64,000 nt of DNA from Skermanella stibiiresistens SB22 (GCF_000576635.1 NZ_AVFL01000005.1:1-64000); one strand, 5' to 3'; shown: positions 21,509 to 32,661, numbered from the stretch's first letter. Notes: generated by a model not told the origin, from the letters alone. Program-made: numbers and translations.

Positions 21509-21640
21509 GACAGACGGTGCCGGTTGTTCATACCCGGCGGAAACAGGCTCAACCGCTATTTGTGACGACAGGGCCGTTGAATTCTGTGAAGATCACCATC
21601 GTGAACGTTTCACCCCGCGTGATGGTCGAGGTAAATCTTC

Positions 21641-22672
21641 ATGAACGACGTCGAAAAGCGCGACATCGTCGTGATCGCCGCGTCGGCGGGTGGTGTCAGC
21701 GCCCTACAAACCTTGTGCGGCGGGATGTCACCTGATTTCGCTGGCGCCATCTTCGTGGTCCAGCACGTCAGCCCCGGCGCCAAGAGCATGTTGCCGGCCA
21801 TCCTGGGCCGGGCGGCGGCGCTGCCCGTGGTCCATCCGGCGGAGGGCGACCCGATCCTGCGCGGCCACATCTACGTGGCCCCACCCGACCGTCACCTTCT
21901 GGTCAAGCGCGGCCACATGCTGGTCCGGAAAGGGCCCAAGGAGAACAGGACGCGGCCCGCCGCCGATCCGCTGTTCCGCTCGGCCGCCGTCTCGTATGGC
22001 CCCCGCGTCGTCGGCCTCGTGCTGACCGGCACCCTGGACGATGGCACCGCTGGGCTGCTCGCGGTGAAGCGGTGTGGCGGAATGGCCGTCGTGCAGGATC
22101 CGGACGACGCCGAGTGGTCGGACATGCCACGCCACGCCATGGCGAAGGTGGCGGTGGACCACTGTCTTCCGTTGACGAGCCTCGCGGACCTGCTCACCCG
22201 CTTGGCGCTGGAACCCGCCGGTCCCGGCATCCCCGTGCCGTCGGACATCGAATTGGAGGCTCGGATCGCCGAGCAGGAGATGATCGCGATGATCGAAGAG
22301 AACCGCCAGAATTCCATGGTCGCCAGTCCCGCCCTGGTCACCTGCCCGGATTGCGGCGGAGCCATGATGGAGGTGGAGGACGGTCCGCTGCTGCGCTTCC
22401 GCTGCCACATCGGTCACGCCTTCAGTCCCGCGACCCTCGCCGAGGCCCAGGGCCAGGCGTTCGAACAAGCGCTCGCCATGGCGCTCCGCACCCATAACGA
22501 GAGGATCAGATTGTTCGAACGCATGGCCGACAACGCCGCCACCCAAGGCCATCCGAACATCGCCGCCAAATGGACCGCCGCCGCGATCGAGGCGAAAACC
22601 CATGTCGACCTGCTGCGCGCCATCCTGACAACCCAATCACCCGCCATGGGCGACATCCCCGCCGCGGATTGA
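21641..22672 (+). CDS. Stand-alone CheB methylesterase with zinc ribbon (second copy)
   Basis: A 343-residue paralogue of the neighbouring CheB with the same layout: esterase domain with S15 (ASAGG), H42 (VVQHVS) and D134 (GTLDDGTAG), then a zinc-ribbon motif (CPDCGG...RCHIGHAF) and C-terminal helices. An extra acidic helix (LEARIAEQEMIAMIEENRQ) lies between them. ATG has GAGGT upstream. It is divergent from the first copy and convergent with the CheR-PAS gene. The two copies differ clearly in sequence, so this is an old duplication or separate recruitment rather than a recent tandem copy. Confidence 0.88.
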   Translation: MNDVEKRDIVVIAASAGGVSALQTLCGGMSPDFAGAIFVVQHVSPGAKSMLPAILGRAAALPVVHPAEGDPILRGHIYVAPPDRHLLVKRGHMLVRKGPKENRTRPAADPLFRSAAVSYGPRVVGLVLTGTLDDGTAGLLAVKRCGGMAVVQDPDDAEWSDMPRHAMAKVAVDHCLPLTSLADLLTRLALEPAGPGIPVPSDIELEARIAEQEMIAMIEENRQNSMVASPALVTCPDCGGAMMEVEDGPLLRFRCHIGHAFSPATLAEAQGQAFEQALAMALRTHNERIRLFERMADNAATQGHPNIAAKWTAAAIEAKTHVDLLRAILTTQSPAMGDIPAAD

Positions 22673-22701
22673 GCCGACCCACCTCACCCCAAGCCATCCC
22701 G

Positions 22702-24951
22702 CTAGGGCCCGCTTGCCTCGGCGACGAGTTGCTGGCGCTCGGTCGTGTCGTGAACCATGACGATCAGGATGGTCGGTTCCTGATCCTTCAGGTGCTGCAC
22801 GCAGATCTCCGCCGGATAGGGGCCGCGATCCCTGCTTTCCAAGCGTGTTTCAAACACGATCTCATCCTTCTCGCCGCCGATCAGCGGCGAAAGCAGATCG
22901 CGGAAGCGCCGCTCCGAAACATCTGGCATCAGATCCGGCAACGTCGTCCGCCTCAACTGGTCCAGCGTGTAGCCAAGCTTCAGCTCCGCCCCCCTGTTGA
23001 CCATTTCGAACATCAGGCTGTCAGGCGAGAGGATGTAAATCTCGTTGAGGGATTGGCCAACGATGCGACCCAGATAGGAGTTGAAGTCCTCCGCGCGGCG
23101 CAGTTCGCTCAAGTCGTCGAACAACAACAGCAATCCGCGCGGATCCTGGTTGCCATAAAGCAGCGGCAGCACCTGGACCCGGCAGGTGATCGACCTGCCG
23201 CGGCGGTCGACCGCCTTGAACTCGATCGTCGAGGACGGCGCCTCCAACTTCATGACGCGCCGCATCTCGCCGTTGAGCCGGAACAACGGCAACTCGATGT
23301 CGAGATCCGATAGATGCCGGCCGATGGTTTCCTCGCTCCGCAAGCCCCAGACGTTCTCATTCCAACGGTTCCAGGACTGGATCCTCATTTCGTGGTCCAG
23401 CACGACGATGCCGTTATCCATGCTGCGGAGGATCGATTCGGCATGGAGCCTGAATTCGGCGGACTCCTCCGACTGACGGCGCATGTCCTCGTTGGTCGTC
23501 TCCAACTCCTCGTTGATCGAGCGCAGCTCCTCGTTGGTCGTCTCCAACTCCTCGTTGGTCGACTCAAGCTCCTCGTTGGTCGTCTCCAACTCCTCATTGG
23601 TCGACTGAAGCTCCTCGTTGGTCGTCTCCAGCTCCTCGTTGGTCGACTGAAGCTCCTCCACCGTGGTTTCCAACGCTTCCTGGGTCGACTCCAATTCCCG
23701 TTGCAGCAAGTGGGCCCGTGTCGTGTCGTTGAATCCCAGCAGCACCGCGAGGAGTTGGCCACCCTCGCCATGGATCGGCAAGACGTCGATCGATAGCCAG
23801 ACCGGCTCGGCCGGCGGACGATGATAGTTCTGGTTGTCCAAGCGCAGCGGCCGATTGGTCGCCTTGACCTGATCGATTCGGCTGCGCAATTCGGTCGGCC
23901 GGTACGACACGGCGAGATCCTGGAACGGCTTGTCGATGTCGGCCGGTCCAATCTCCAGCAGACGCCGCGCCATGGTGTTCGCGAGCATCAGATGACCATC
24001 GGGGCTGATCGCGACATAGGCCGTGGCGCTGCCCTCGACGATCGCCTCGAGCAGCCGGTTCTGTCCGAGCGTTCGGACCGGATGGTTCTCCGTCGCCACG
24101 CTCAGGCTCCCTCCACGGCTGCGTTGCCACTCCTGGCCGATCTTGCGGAAGATCCGGCTCTTGAGGTTGACCGCGTCGAACAGCTTGGACCTGGCGAGCT
24201 GGGTCTCGGCCTTGCCCAGGAACAGGTAGCCGCCGGTGTTCAGCGCGTAGTGCAGTCGCGGCAGGACGATGCCCTGCGTCCGCCCATCCAGGTAGATCAG
24301 CAGGTTGCGGCAGATCAGCAGGTCGGCGCGGGAGATCGGCGCGTCATGGACGATGTTGTGCCGTCCAAAGATGATGCACTTGCGAAGTTCGCGATGGAAG
24401 ACGTAATGGCTGTTGATCCGATCGAAATATTTCTCCAGCAGGGGCGGCGGCACGCTCTCGACATCGCGGGCCGTATATGTCGCCAGCCGCGCGACGCGTA
24501 GCGCGTCCTCGTCAAGATCGTTGGCGTAGATCTTGACCGAACGGCAGAAATTCTCGATCCCCAGCACCTCCGCGAACACCATCGCGACGGAATACGGCTC
24601 CTGGCCGGACGCGCAGCCGACGCTCCAGACCCGGATCGGGCCACTGTCCTTCTTCTGCTCGACGATCCGGGGCACCACCTCCTCCCGCAGAACGGTCCAT
24701 GCCTCCGGATCGCGGAAGAAGGAGGTGACGTTGATCAGCACCGTGTTGAGCAGGTTGGCGACCTCCTTGGGATCGCTGTCGACCAGGGCCCGGTAGGTGG
24801 TGTAATCCGCGCAGCCGGCCTCCTCCATGCGTTGCCGGATGCGGCGCTGCAGGCTTGTCCGCTTGTATCCGCGGAAATCGAGTTGCCGGATCTCCTGGAG
24901 ATGGCGGATCAAATCCTCGAGTTCGGGATCGGCGGCCTTGTCGTCAACCAT
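22702..24951 (-). CDS. CheR methyltransferase-PAS protein with heptad-repeat coiled coil
   Basis: A 749-residue protein. The CheR N-domain (about 10-70) and SAM-dependent methyltransferase domain (VGCASGQEPYSVAMVFAEVLG; ADLLICRNLLIYLD; GGYLFLGKAET) are followed by a PAS domain (about 300-410), a coiled coil of roughly nine heptads of the type TTNEELQ, then two more PAS domains. In related fusion proteins CheB precedes and a kinase follows this core; here those parts are separate neighbouring genes. CheR would methylate receptor glutamates. The start is ATG at MVDDKAADPE; TTG seven codons earlier is the alternative. It is divergent from glpK. Confidence 0.9.
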   Translation of the reverse strand: MVDDKAADPELEDLIRHLQEIRQLDFRGYKRTSLQRRIRQRMEEAGCADYTTYRALVDSDPKEVANLLNTVLINVTSFFRDPEAWTVLREEVVPRIVEQKKDSGPIRVWSVGCASGQEPYSVAMVFAEVLGIENFCRSVKIYANDLDEDALRVARLATYTARDVESVPPPLLEKYFDRINSHYVFHRELRKCIIFGRHNIVHDAPISRADLLICRNLLIYLDGRTQGIVLPRLHYALNTGGYLFLGKAETQLARSKLFDAVNLKSRIFRKIGQEWQRSRGGSLSVATENHPVRTLGQNRLLEAIVEGSATAYVAISPDGHLMLANTMARRLLEIGPADIDKPFQDLAVSYRPTELRSRIDQVKATNRPLRLDNQNYHRPPAEPVWLSIDVLPIHGEGGQLLAVLLGFNDTTRAHLLQRELESTQEALETTVEELQSTNEELETTNEELQSTNEELETTNEELESTNEELETTNEELRSINEELETTNEDMRRQSEESAEFRLHAESILRSMDNGIVVLDHEMRIQSWNRWNENVWGLRSEETIGRHLSDLDIELPLFRLNGEMRRVMKLEAPSSTIEFKAVDRRGRSITCRVQVLPLLYGNQDPRGLLLLFDDLSELRRAEDFNSYLGRIVGQSLNEIYILSPDSLMFEMVNRGAELKLGYTLDQLRRTTLPDLMPDVSERRFRDLLSPLIGGEKDEIVFETRLESRDRGPYPAEICVQHLKDQEPTILIVMVHDTTERQQLVAEASGP
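23485..23675. repeat. Tandem 21/42-bp repeat encoding heptads in the CheR-PAS gene
   Basis: The unit CTCCTCGTTGGTCGTCTCCA recurs with small changes, alternating with a GACTGAAG-type variant, through about 190 bases. On the minus strand it encodes alternating ETTNEEL and QSTNEEL heptads. It is coding sequence, but near-identity at the DNA level makes it prone to slippage in 21- or 42-base steps that would keep the frame. Confidence 0.8.
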
Positions 24952-25115
24952 GATTGCCCCAGAGGTATCCAAGAACGGCGATCATAGCCCATGGCTCCCG
25001 GACGACCAAACCCACATTGTATCAAGCCATTGACTTGACCAAGCGGGCTCCGTCACAGTCGATCCAGCGAAGACGAAGCCAACGAAAACGAAGAATAAAG
25101 ATGACAGGGGGGATC

Positions 25116-26615
<1,500 letters not shown>

Positions 26616-26741
26616 GGCCTTGATGAAGATTAGAGTGCGTACTAACCGGCGGACGGTAATACAACGTTAACCAAACCGTCACGGCGGAGACATAGCCGGG
26701 GGCTAAGCATGGGCCCACCGTACAGTAGGGAGACGAGACAA

Positions 26742-28067
26742 ATGCAGCGCATCCACGCGACGATCGCCGTTTCGGCGTTCGCCCTCCTAGCCATGACGCT
26801 GACCACCGCCACGCCCGCGCGGGCGCAGACCGAGATCCAGTGGTGGCATGCCATGTCGGGCGCCAACAACGAGACGGTCGAAAACCTCGCGAAGGAATTC
26901 AACGCCACCCAGACCGAGTTCAAGGTCGTCCCGGTTTACAAGGGCACCTATCCCGAGACCCTGAACGCCGGCATCGCCGCCTTCCGCGCCAGACAGCCAC
27001 CCCACATCATCCAGGTGTTCGACGTCGGCACCGGCGTGATGATGGGTGCCCGCAGCGCCATCAAGCCGGTCGCCGACGTGCTGAAGGAAGCCGGGCAGAA
27101 CTTCGACAAGTCCAACTATCTCTCCGGCATCGTCTCGTATTACAGCGCCGCCGACGGCACCATGCTGTCGTTCCCGTTCAACAGCTCGTCCCCGATCCTG
27201 TACTACAACAAGGCCAGCTTCCGGAAAGCCGGCCTCGACCCCGAGGCGCCGCCCAAGACGTGGCCGGAAACCTTCGAGGCCGCCAAGAAGATCAAGGCGT
27301 CGGGCCAATCCTGCGGCATGACCACCACGTGGCCGACCTGGATCCACCTGGAGAACTTCTCCGCCTGGAACAACCTGCCCTACGCGACCGGCGAGAACGG
27401 GCTGACCACCCTGACGCCCGAGCTGAAGATCAACAGCCCGCTCAACATCCGCCACTTCCAGACCTTGGCGGAACTGCAGAAGGACGGCACCTTCCAGTAC
27501 GGCGGCCGTACCTCCGAGGCCAAGTCCAAGTTCCTCAGCGGCGAATGCGCCATGATGCCGGAATCGTCCGGCGGCATCGGTGACATGGTCAAGGCCGGCA
27601 TGGATTTCGGCACCGGCAACCTGCCCTATTACCCGGAGGCGACCGGCGCGCCGCAGAACACCATCCCCGGCGGAGCGTCGCTGTGGGTCTTCGCCGGCAA
27701 GCCCGCCGCCGACTACAAGGGCGTCGCCCAGTTCTTCACCTTCCTGTCGACGACCGAGGTGCAGTCGCGCCTGCATCAGGTTTCCGGCTACCTGCCGGCG
27801 ACCATGGCCGCCTATGAGGCGACCAAGAAGTCCGGCTTCTACGAGAAGAACCCCGGCCGCGAGATCCCGATCCAGCAGATGATGGGCAAGGCACCGACCG
27901 AGAACTCCAAGGGCGTCCGCCTCGTCAACATGCCCCAGGTGCGCGACATCCAGAACGAGGAGATCGAGGCCCTGCTGAATGGCAAGCAGGACGCCAAGAC
28001 CGCCCTGGACAACGCCGTCCGCCGCTCCAACGCGGCGATCCTGGAAGCCGCCAAAGCCTACCAGTAA
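26742..28067 (+). CDS. ugpB: sn-glycerol-3-phosphate ABC transporter, binding protein
   Basis: The 441-residue periplasmic binding protein of the UgpBAEC importer for glycerol-3-phosphate and glycerophosphodiesters. The signal peptide ends PARA at about residue 28. The mature start TEIQWWHAMSGANNETVENLAKEFNATQ is typical of UgpB in the SBP_bac_1 family. ATG with AGGGAG twelve bases upstream is preferred over an in-frame ATG eleven codons earlier. A GC hairpin follows the gene, which may raise its level relative to the permeases. Confidence 0.95.
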   Translation: MQRIHATIAVSAFALLAMTLTTATPARAQTEIQWWHAMSGANNETVENLAKEFNATQTEFKVVPVYKGTYPETLNAGIAAFRARQPPHIIQVFDVGTGVMMGARSAIKPVADVLKEAGQNFDKSNYLSGIVSYYSAADGTMLSFPFNSSSPILYYNKASFRKAGLDPEAPPKTWPETFEAAKKIKASGQSCGMTTTWPTWIHLENFSAWNNLPYATGENGLTTLTPELKINSPLNIRHFQTLAELQKDGTFQYGGRTSEAKSKFLSGECAMMPESSGGIGDMVKAGMDFGTGNLPYYPEATGAPQNTIPGGASLWVFAGKPAADYKGVAQFFTFLSTTEVQSRLHQVSGYLPATMAAYEATKKSGFYEKNPGREIPIQQMMGKAPTENSKGVRLVNMPQVRDIQNEEIEALLNGKQDAKTALDNAVRRSNAAILEAAKAYQ

Positions 28068-28092
28068 CAAAAGCCAAGCCACCGGCACACAC

Positions 28093-28121
28093 CGGCCCCT
28101 CCCCACCCGCGGGAGGGGCCG
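28093..28121 (+). terminator. Intercistronic hairpin after ugpB
   Basis: CGGCCCCTCCC (28093-28103) pairs exactly with GGGAGGGGCCG (28111-28121) around a seven-base loop, followed by a C/T-rich stretch ending TTTT. It lies between the binding-protein gene and the permease genes. Such stems often protect the upstream mRNA or partly terminate transcription, so that more binding protein than permease is made. Confidence 0.6.
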
Positions 28122-28157
28122 CGTTCCCCTTTTGACGGACCCCCCCACCGGACCCCC

Positions 28158-29042
28158 ATGTCAAGACGCGTCGTCTTTCCCAACCGGGTGCTGCCGTACC
28201 TGCTGCTGGCTCCGCAGGTCGCCATCACCCTGGTCTTCTTCTTCTGGCCCGCCTTCCAGGCGGTGCGCCAGTCGCTCTACCGCGACGACCCGTTCGGCTT
28301 CAGCAGCCGCTTCGTGGGGCTGGCCAATTTCGAGCTGGTGCTGTCCGACCCCAACTACATCAACTCGCTGAAGGTCACCGTCATCTTCAGCCTGTCGGTC
28401 GCCGTCCTGGCCCTGGTCGCGGCCCTGCTGCTGGCGGTGATGGCCGACCGCGTGGTGCGGGGGAAGCGCATCTACCAGACGCTGCTGATCTGGCCCTACG
28501 CCGTGGCGCCGGCCATCGCCGGCATGCTCTGGCTGTTCCTGTTCAGCCCGGCGATGGGCACGCTGGCGGTGATGCTGCGCGATACCGGCTATGACTGGAA
28601 CCCGCTGCTGAACGGCGATCAGGCCATGGCGATGGTCGTTGGCGCCGCCGCCTGGAAGCAGATCAGCTACAACTTCCTGTTCTTCCTGGCCGGCTTGCAG
28701 GCGATCCCGAAGTCGCTGATCGAGGCCGCCGCGATCGACGGCGCTGGCCCCGCCAAGCGATTCTGGACCATCGTGTTCCCGCTGCTGTCGCCGACCTCGT
28801 TCTTCCTGCTGGTGGTCAACACCGTCTACGCCTTCTTCGACACCTTCGGCATCATCCACGCCGTCACCGGCGGCGGGCCGGCGCGGGCGACCGAGACGCT
28901 GGTCTACAAGGTCTACAACGACGGCTTCGTCAACCTGAACCTGGGCGCCTCCTCGGCCCAGTCGGTGATCCTGATGGCGATCGTCATCACCCTGACCGTC
29001 ATCCAGTTCAAATATGTCGAGCGCAGGGTCCACTACGCATGA
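28158..29042 (+). CDS. ugpA: sn-glycerol-3-phosphate ABC transporter, permease UgpA
   Basis: A 294-residue inner-membrane permease of the MalF type with about six transmembrane helices. The coupling EAA loop is [25 protein letters not shown], and the N-terminus [18 protein letters not shown] is family-typical. Its stop overlaps the ugpE start by four bases. Confidence 0.95.
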   Translation: MSRRVVFPNRVLPYLLLAPQVAITLVFFFWPAFQAVRQSLYRDDPFGFSSRFVGLANFELVLSDPNYINSLKVTVIFSLSVAVLALVAALLLAVMADRVVRGKRIYQTLLIWPYAVAPAIAGMLWLFLFSPAMGTLAVMLRDTGYDWNPLLNGDQAMAMVVGAAAWKQISYNFLFFLAGLQAIPKSLIEAAAIDGAGPAKRFWTIVFPLLSPTSFFLLVVNTVYAFFDTFGIIHAVTGGGPARATETLVYKVYNDGFVNLNLGASSAQSVILMAIVITLTVIQFKYVERRVHYA

Positions 29043-29884
29043 TCGAAAAGCGTCCCATCGGCGCCCTGCTCGCCCATTTCATCCTGATCATCGGCATCCT
29101 GATCGTCGCCTTCCCGATCTACTACACCTTCGTCGCCTCCACCCTGACCAGCCCCGAGATCATGGCGCCGCCCATGCCGCTGCTGCCGGGCGGGCACTTC
29201 CTGGAGAACTACGGCGGGGCGTTTGGCGGGATCGGCACGATCGGCGGCGTCGGCGTCGGCCGGCTGCTGCTCAACACCACCATCGTCGCGCTTACCATCG
29301 CGATCGGCAAGATCATCATCTCGATCCTGTCGGCCTACGCGATCGTGTTCTTCAGCTTTCCCGGCCGGATGCTGTTCTTCTGGATGATCTTCATCACCCT
29401 GATGCTGCCGGTCGAGGTCCGCATCCTGCCGACATACCAGGTGATCGTCGACCTGGGGCTGATCGACACCTATACCGGGCTGACGCTGCCGCTGATCGCG
29501 TCGGCGACCGCCACGTTCCTGTTCCGGCAGTTCTTCATGACCATACCGGACGAGCTGATCGAGGCGGCGCGGATCGACGGCGCCGGACCGGTCCGGTTCT
29601 TCAAGGATATCCTGCTGCCGCTGTCCTACACCAACATCGCGGCGCTGTTCGTCATCCTGTTCATCTATGGCTGGACCCAATACCTGTGGCCCCTGCTGAT
29701 CACCAACGACAACAACATGAACACGATCATCATCGGCCTCCGGAAGATGATCTCGTTCGTGGACGCGGACACGCAATGGAACCTGGTCATGGCGATCACG
29801 ATCCTCGCGATGGTTCCGCCGATCGCCGTCGTGGTGCTGATGCAGCGCTGGTTCGTCAAGGGTCTGGTCGATTCGGAGAAGTGA
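29039..29884 (+). CDS. ugpE: sn-glycerol-3-phosphate ABC transporter, permease UgpE
   Basis: The second permease, 281 residues, MalG type. It starts [21 protein letters not shown], with the EAA loop [22 protein letters not shown] and about six membrane helices. ATGA overlap with ugpA shows translational coupling. The ugpC ATG follows six bases after its stop. Confidence 0.95.
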   Translation: MIEKRPIGALLAHFILIIGILIVAFPIYYTFVASTLTSPEIMAPPMPLLPGGHFLENYGGAFGGIGTIGGVGVGRLLLNTTIVALTIAIGKIIISILSAYAIVFFSFPGRMLFFWMIFITLMLPVEVRILPTYQVIVDLGLIDTYTGLTLPLIASATATFLFRQFFMTIPDELIEAARIDGAGPVRFFKDILLPLSYTNIAALFVILFIYGWTQYLWPLLITNDNNMNTIIIGLRKMISFVDADTQWNLVMAITILAMVPPIAVVVLMQRWFVKGLVDSEK

Positions 29885-29890
29885 GTTTCC

Positions 29891-30967
29891 ATGGCTGAAG
29901 TCGGTATCCGCGGCGTGCGGAAGACCTACGCGGGCGGTTTCGAGGCGATCAAGGGGATCGACTGCGCCGTCGGCGACGGCGAGTTCCTGGTCATGCTGGG
30001 GCCGTCCGGGTGCGGCAAGTCCACCCTGCTGCGCATGGTCGCCGGGCTGGAGACGATCAGCGCCGGCGAGGTCTCGATCGGCGGGCGGGTCGTCAACGAT
30101 CTGGAGCCCAAGGACCGCGATATCGCGATGGTGTTCCAGAACTACGCGCTCTACCCGCACATGACCGTCTACGACAACATGGCCTATGGGTTGAAGATCC
30201 GGGGCATGTCCAAGGCCGACATCGAGAGCCGCGTCCACAAGGCGTCGGATATCCTGGAACTCCGCCCCTTCCTGGACCGCAGGCCGCGCCAGCTGTCGGG
30301 CGGCCAGCGTCAGCGCGTCGCGATGGGCCGCGCCATCGTGCGGGAGCCCAAGGTCTTCCTGTTCGACGAGCCGCTGTCGAACCTGGACGCCAAGCTGCGC
30401 ACCCAGATGCGGGTGGAGATCAACAGGCTCCAGGACCGCCTGGGCATCACCAGCCTCTATGTCACCCACGACCAAGTGGAGGCGATGACCCTGGCCGACC
30501 GCATGATGGTGATGAACGGTGGCGTCGCCGAGCAGATCGGGACGCCGATGGAGGTCTACCATCGCCCGGCCAGCACCTTCGTCGCGGGCTTCATCGGGTC
30601 GCCCGCGATGAACTTCCTGCCCGCCCGCCTGACGGCGTCGGGCGTCGAGCTGAACGGCGGCCACGCCGTTCCCCTGCCCGCCGGCAGCGGCGGCGCGTCG
30701 GCCGCCCGCGAGATCACGCTGGGCATTCGACCGGAGCACCTGACGCTGGAGAGCGGCCAGGGCATCGGGGATATCGCCGTCAAGGTGGAGTTGATCGAGG
30801 CGCTGGGGGCGGACACCGTTGTCCACGCCCGCCTGACGTCAAGCGGCGATCCGCTGCTAGCCCGTCTTCCCGGCAGTGCCCGCGTCAGCAACGGCGACAC
30901 GCTGCACTTCGCCATCACGCCGGGGGAGGTTCACCTGTTCGACCGCCAGACCGGCCGGAGGCTGTGA
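29891..30967 (+). CDS. ugpC: sn-glycerol-3-phosphate ABC transporter, ATPase UgpC
   Basis: A 358-residue MalK-type ATPase that energises the Ugp importer. Walker A is GPSGCGKST (about 37-45), the signature [19 protein letters not shown], Walker [17 protein letters not shown], and the switch His is in [23 protein letters not shown]-terminal OB/TOBE domains are present ([11 protein letters not shown]). It ends the operon; a 12-bp hairpin overlaps its stop codon. No ugpQ phosphodiesterase follows. Confidence 0.95.
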   Translation: MAEVGIRGVRKTYAGGFEAIKGIDCAVGDGEFLVMLGPSGCGKSTLLRMVAGLETISAGEVSIGGRVVNDLEPKDRDIAMVFQNYALYPHMTVYDNMAYGLKIRGMSKADIESRVHKASDILELRPFLDRRPRQLSGGQRQRVAMGRAIVREPKVFLFDEPLSNLDAKLRTQMRVEINRLQDRLGITSLYVTHDQVEAMTLADRMMVMNGGVAEQIGTPMEVYHRPASTFVAGFIGSPAMNFLPARLTASGVELNGGHAVPLPAGSGGASAAREITLGIRPEHLTLESGQGIGDIAVKVELIEALGADTVVHARLTSSGDPLLARLPGSARVSNGDTLHFAITPGEVHLFDRQTGRRL

Positions 30968-30978
30968 GCCTCCGGCCG
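30952..30978 (+). terminator. Hairpin overlapping the ugpC stop codon
   Basis: CGGCCGGAGGCT (30952-30963) and AGCCTCCGGCCG (30967-30978) form a perfect 12-bp stem with a three-base loop that includes part of the TGA stop. There is no T run, but the stability and place suggest the 3' end of the ugp mRNA. Confidence 0.55.
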
Positions 30979-31002
30979 ATGCGTCGGTAGTTCGTTGGCT
31001 AG

Positions 31003-31018
31003 CTCCGCCGAGGCGGAG
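31003..31018. terminator. Small hairpin between convergent ugpC and phaZ
   Basis: CTCCGCC (31003-31009) pairs with GGCGGAG (31012-31018) around GA. It lies three bases beyond the phaZ stop on the other strand. The stem is short with no clear T run, so it is a weak, possibly bidirectional terminator. Confidence 0.35.
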
Positions 31019-31020
31019 AC

Positions 31021-32286
31021 TCACTCCGCCGCGGCGGTCCGCTGGACCGGCTGGGGGAAGCGCCCCGAGGTGTCGTGGGTCAGCATGAAGTCGCGGACCT
31101 TCGGCAGGATCTGCTCGCGCCACCGGCGTCCGTTGAAGATGCCATAGTGTCCGACGCCGTTCTGAAGATGGTCGGCGCGCTTCTCGGCCGGCAGGCTGGA
31201 CACGATCTGGTGCGCGGCGCGGGTCTGGCCGGGTGCCGAGATGTCGTCCAGCTCACCTTCCACCGTCATCATGGCGGTGTGGGTGATCGCGGACGGAACG
31301 ACCCGCTGGCCCTTCCACTCCATGGTGCCGCGCGGCAGCGCGTGCTTCTGGAACACGTTCTCCACCGTCTGGAGGTAGAATTCCGCCGGCAGGTCCATGA
31401 CGGAGAGGTATTCGTCGTAGAACTTGCGGTGCTGGACCGCGCTGTCGCCGTCGCCCTTGACCAGATGCGAGAACAGCTTGACGTGCTCGCCGACGTGGCG
31501 GTCCAGGTTCATCGACATGAAGCCGGTCAGCTGGATGAACCCCGGATAGACCTGACGCAGGCCGCCCGGATGATAGACCGGCACGGTCTGGATCACGTTC
31601 CGCTCGAACCAGCTGAGCGGCTTGTCCTCGGCCAGCTTGGTCACGACGGTCGGAGCGGCCGTGGTGTCGATCGGGCCGCCCATCAGGATCATGCTGGCGG
31701 GCTGGTTGGGATCGTCGTTCTGCGCCATCAGCGAGACCGCGCACAGGACCGGGACCGTCGGCTGACAGACCGCCATCACGTGGGTGTGCGGACCCAGATG
31801 GGTCATGAACTCGATCAGGTAGCTGATGTAGTCGTCCACGTCGAACTTGCCGCGCGACAGCGGGATCTTGCGCGCGTCCAGCCAGTCCGTGATGTAGACG
31901 TCGTGCTCGGGCAGCAGCGCCTGGACCGTACCGCGCAACAGCGTGGCGTGGTGGCCGGACATGGGCGCCACGACCAGGACGGTCGGATGGACCTTGTCTG
32001 TGTCGCGCTCGAAATGGATCAAGTCGCAGAACGGCTTCCGGATAACCGGAACCTCGCGGACAGCCACCTCGGCTCCATCCACCTTGGTCGTGGGAAGGCC
32101 GAATTCCGGCTTGCCGAAACGGCGCGTCGTTCGCTCGAACAGCTCGGCACCGGCCGCGATGGATCGGCCCATGCGGGTGTACGAGGCGGGCATGAACGGG
32201 TTCTGGAATGCGGTCTGCGTGGCTTCCGCCATCAGTCGCACAGGATACCAGGCCGCGTGCTGGAGATCATAGAGCTGGTAGAGCAA
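31021..32286 (-). CDS. phaZ: Intracellular polyhydroxyalkanoate (PHB) depolymerase
   Basis: A 421-residue cytoplasmic enzyme that mobilises stored polyhydroxybutyrate granules. It is an alpha/beta hydrolase with the intracellular-depolymerase box AVCQPTVP, where C174 is the nucleophile in place of the usual Ser, and HVMAVCQPTVPVLCAVSLMA around it. The C-terminal half matches the PHB_depo_C family, including NGVGHYGIFNGRRWR with the catalytic His. TTG is taken as start because AGGGGA lies just before it and it gives MLYQLYDLQHAAWYPVR, the usual N-terminus; GTG codons 12 and 18 bases earlier are possible. It converges on ugpC. Confidence 0.92.
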   Translation of the reverse strand: MLYQLYDLQHAAWYPVRLMAEATQTAFQNPFMPASYTRMGRSIAAGAELFERTTRRFGKPEFGLPTTKVDGAEVAVREVPVIRKPFCDLIHFERDTDKVHPTVLVVAPMSGHHATLLRGTVQALLPEHDVYITDWLDARKIPLSRGKFDVDDYISYLIEFMTHLGPHTHVMAVCQPTVPVLCAVSLMAQNDDPNQPASMILMGGPIDTTAAPTVVTKLAEDKPLSWFERNVIQTVPVYHPGGLRQVYPGFIQLTGFMSMNLDRHVGEHVKLFSHLVKGDGDSAVQHRKFYDEYLSVMDLPAEFYLQTVENVFQKHALPRGTMEWKGQRVVPSAITHTAMMTVEGELDDISAPGQTRAAHQIVSSLPAEKRADHLQNGVGHYGIFNGRRWREQILPKVRDFMLTHDTSGRFPQPVQRTAAAE

Positions 32287-32661
32287 GATTCCCCTCACAT
32301 TCACCGTTTTTGGACGACGCCGCGGCGCTTTTTCAGCTGCGCTGCGAAACTGCGGCTTAGTGCCGCTTACACTTGCGAACAGCTTGATGTAGCAATTGTT
32401 TCACGTTGGTAAATAGTGGACTAAGGAACTATCCGTGTCGGCACCGCACACCCAACAGGCGGCGGGGAAGGAAAGTTGCGCGTCAGGATAACGCGGCGCA
32501 ACAAAAAAGTTTGGCATTTGATCGGTCTTAATGCCGCATGGTCACATCGTTGCCACATACCTTATCACCAAAGGGTATGTGGTACTGTCAAGCGGTTCAC
32601 GGAATCGCCGATCCTTGTCGCGCGCGGGGGATAATCCAGTCGGGATCGACGGGTTTGGAAA
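32287..32661. other. 375-base intergenic region upstream of phaZ
   Basis: No convincing gene is seen in either direction. The part near 32380-32430 and 32500-32580 is noticeably AT-richer than its surroundings, consistent with the phaZ promoter region. The only structured element is the inverted repeat at 32553-32582. Confidence 0.5.
32553..32582. promoter_or_regulatory. Inverted repeat upstream of phaZ
   Basis: CCACATACC (32553-32561) and GGTATGTGG (32574-32582) are exact reverse complements around 12 bases. It lies about 270 bases upstream of phaZ and 80 bases downstream of the TauE-like gene. It could be an operator or the terminator of the upstream gene; there is no T run in the minus direction. 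Confidence 0.4.

Noticed and set aside
23485-23675. Regular repeats that could be taken for a CRISPR array
   Set aside because: There are no unique spacers; the repeats are contiguous, 21 or 42 bases, and encode coiled-coil heptads within a gene.
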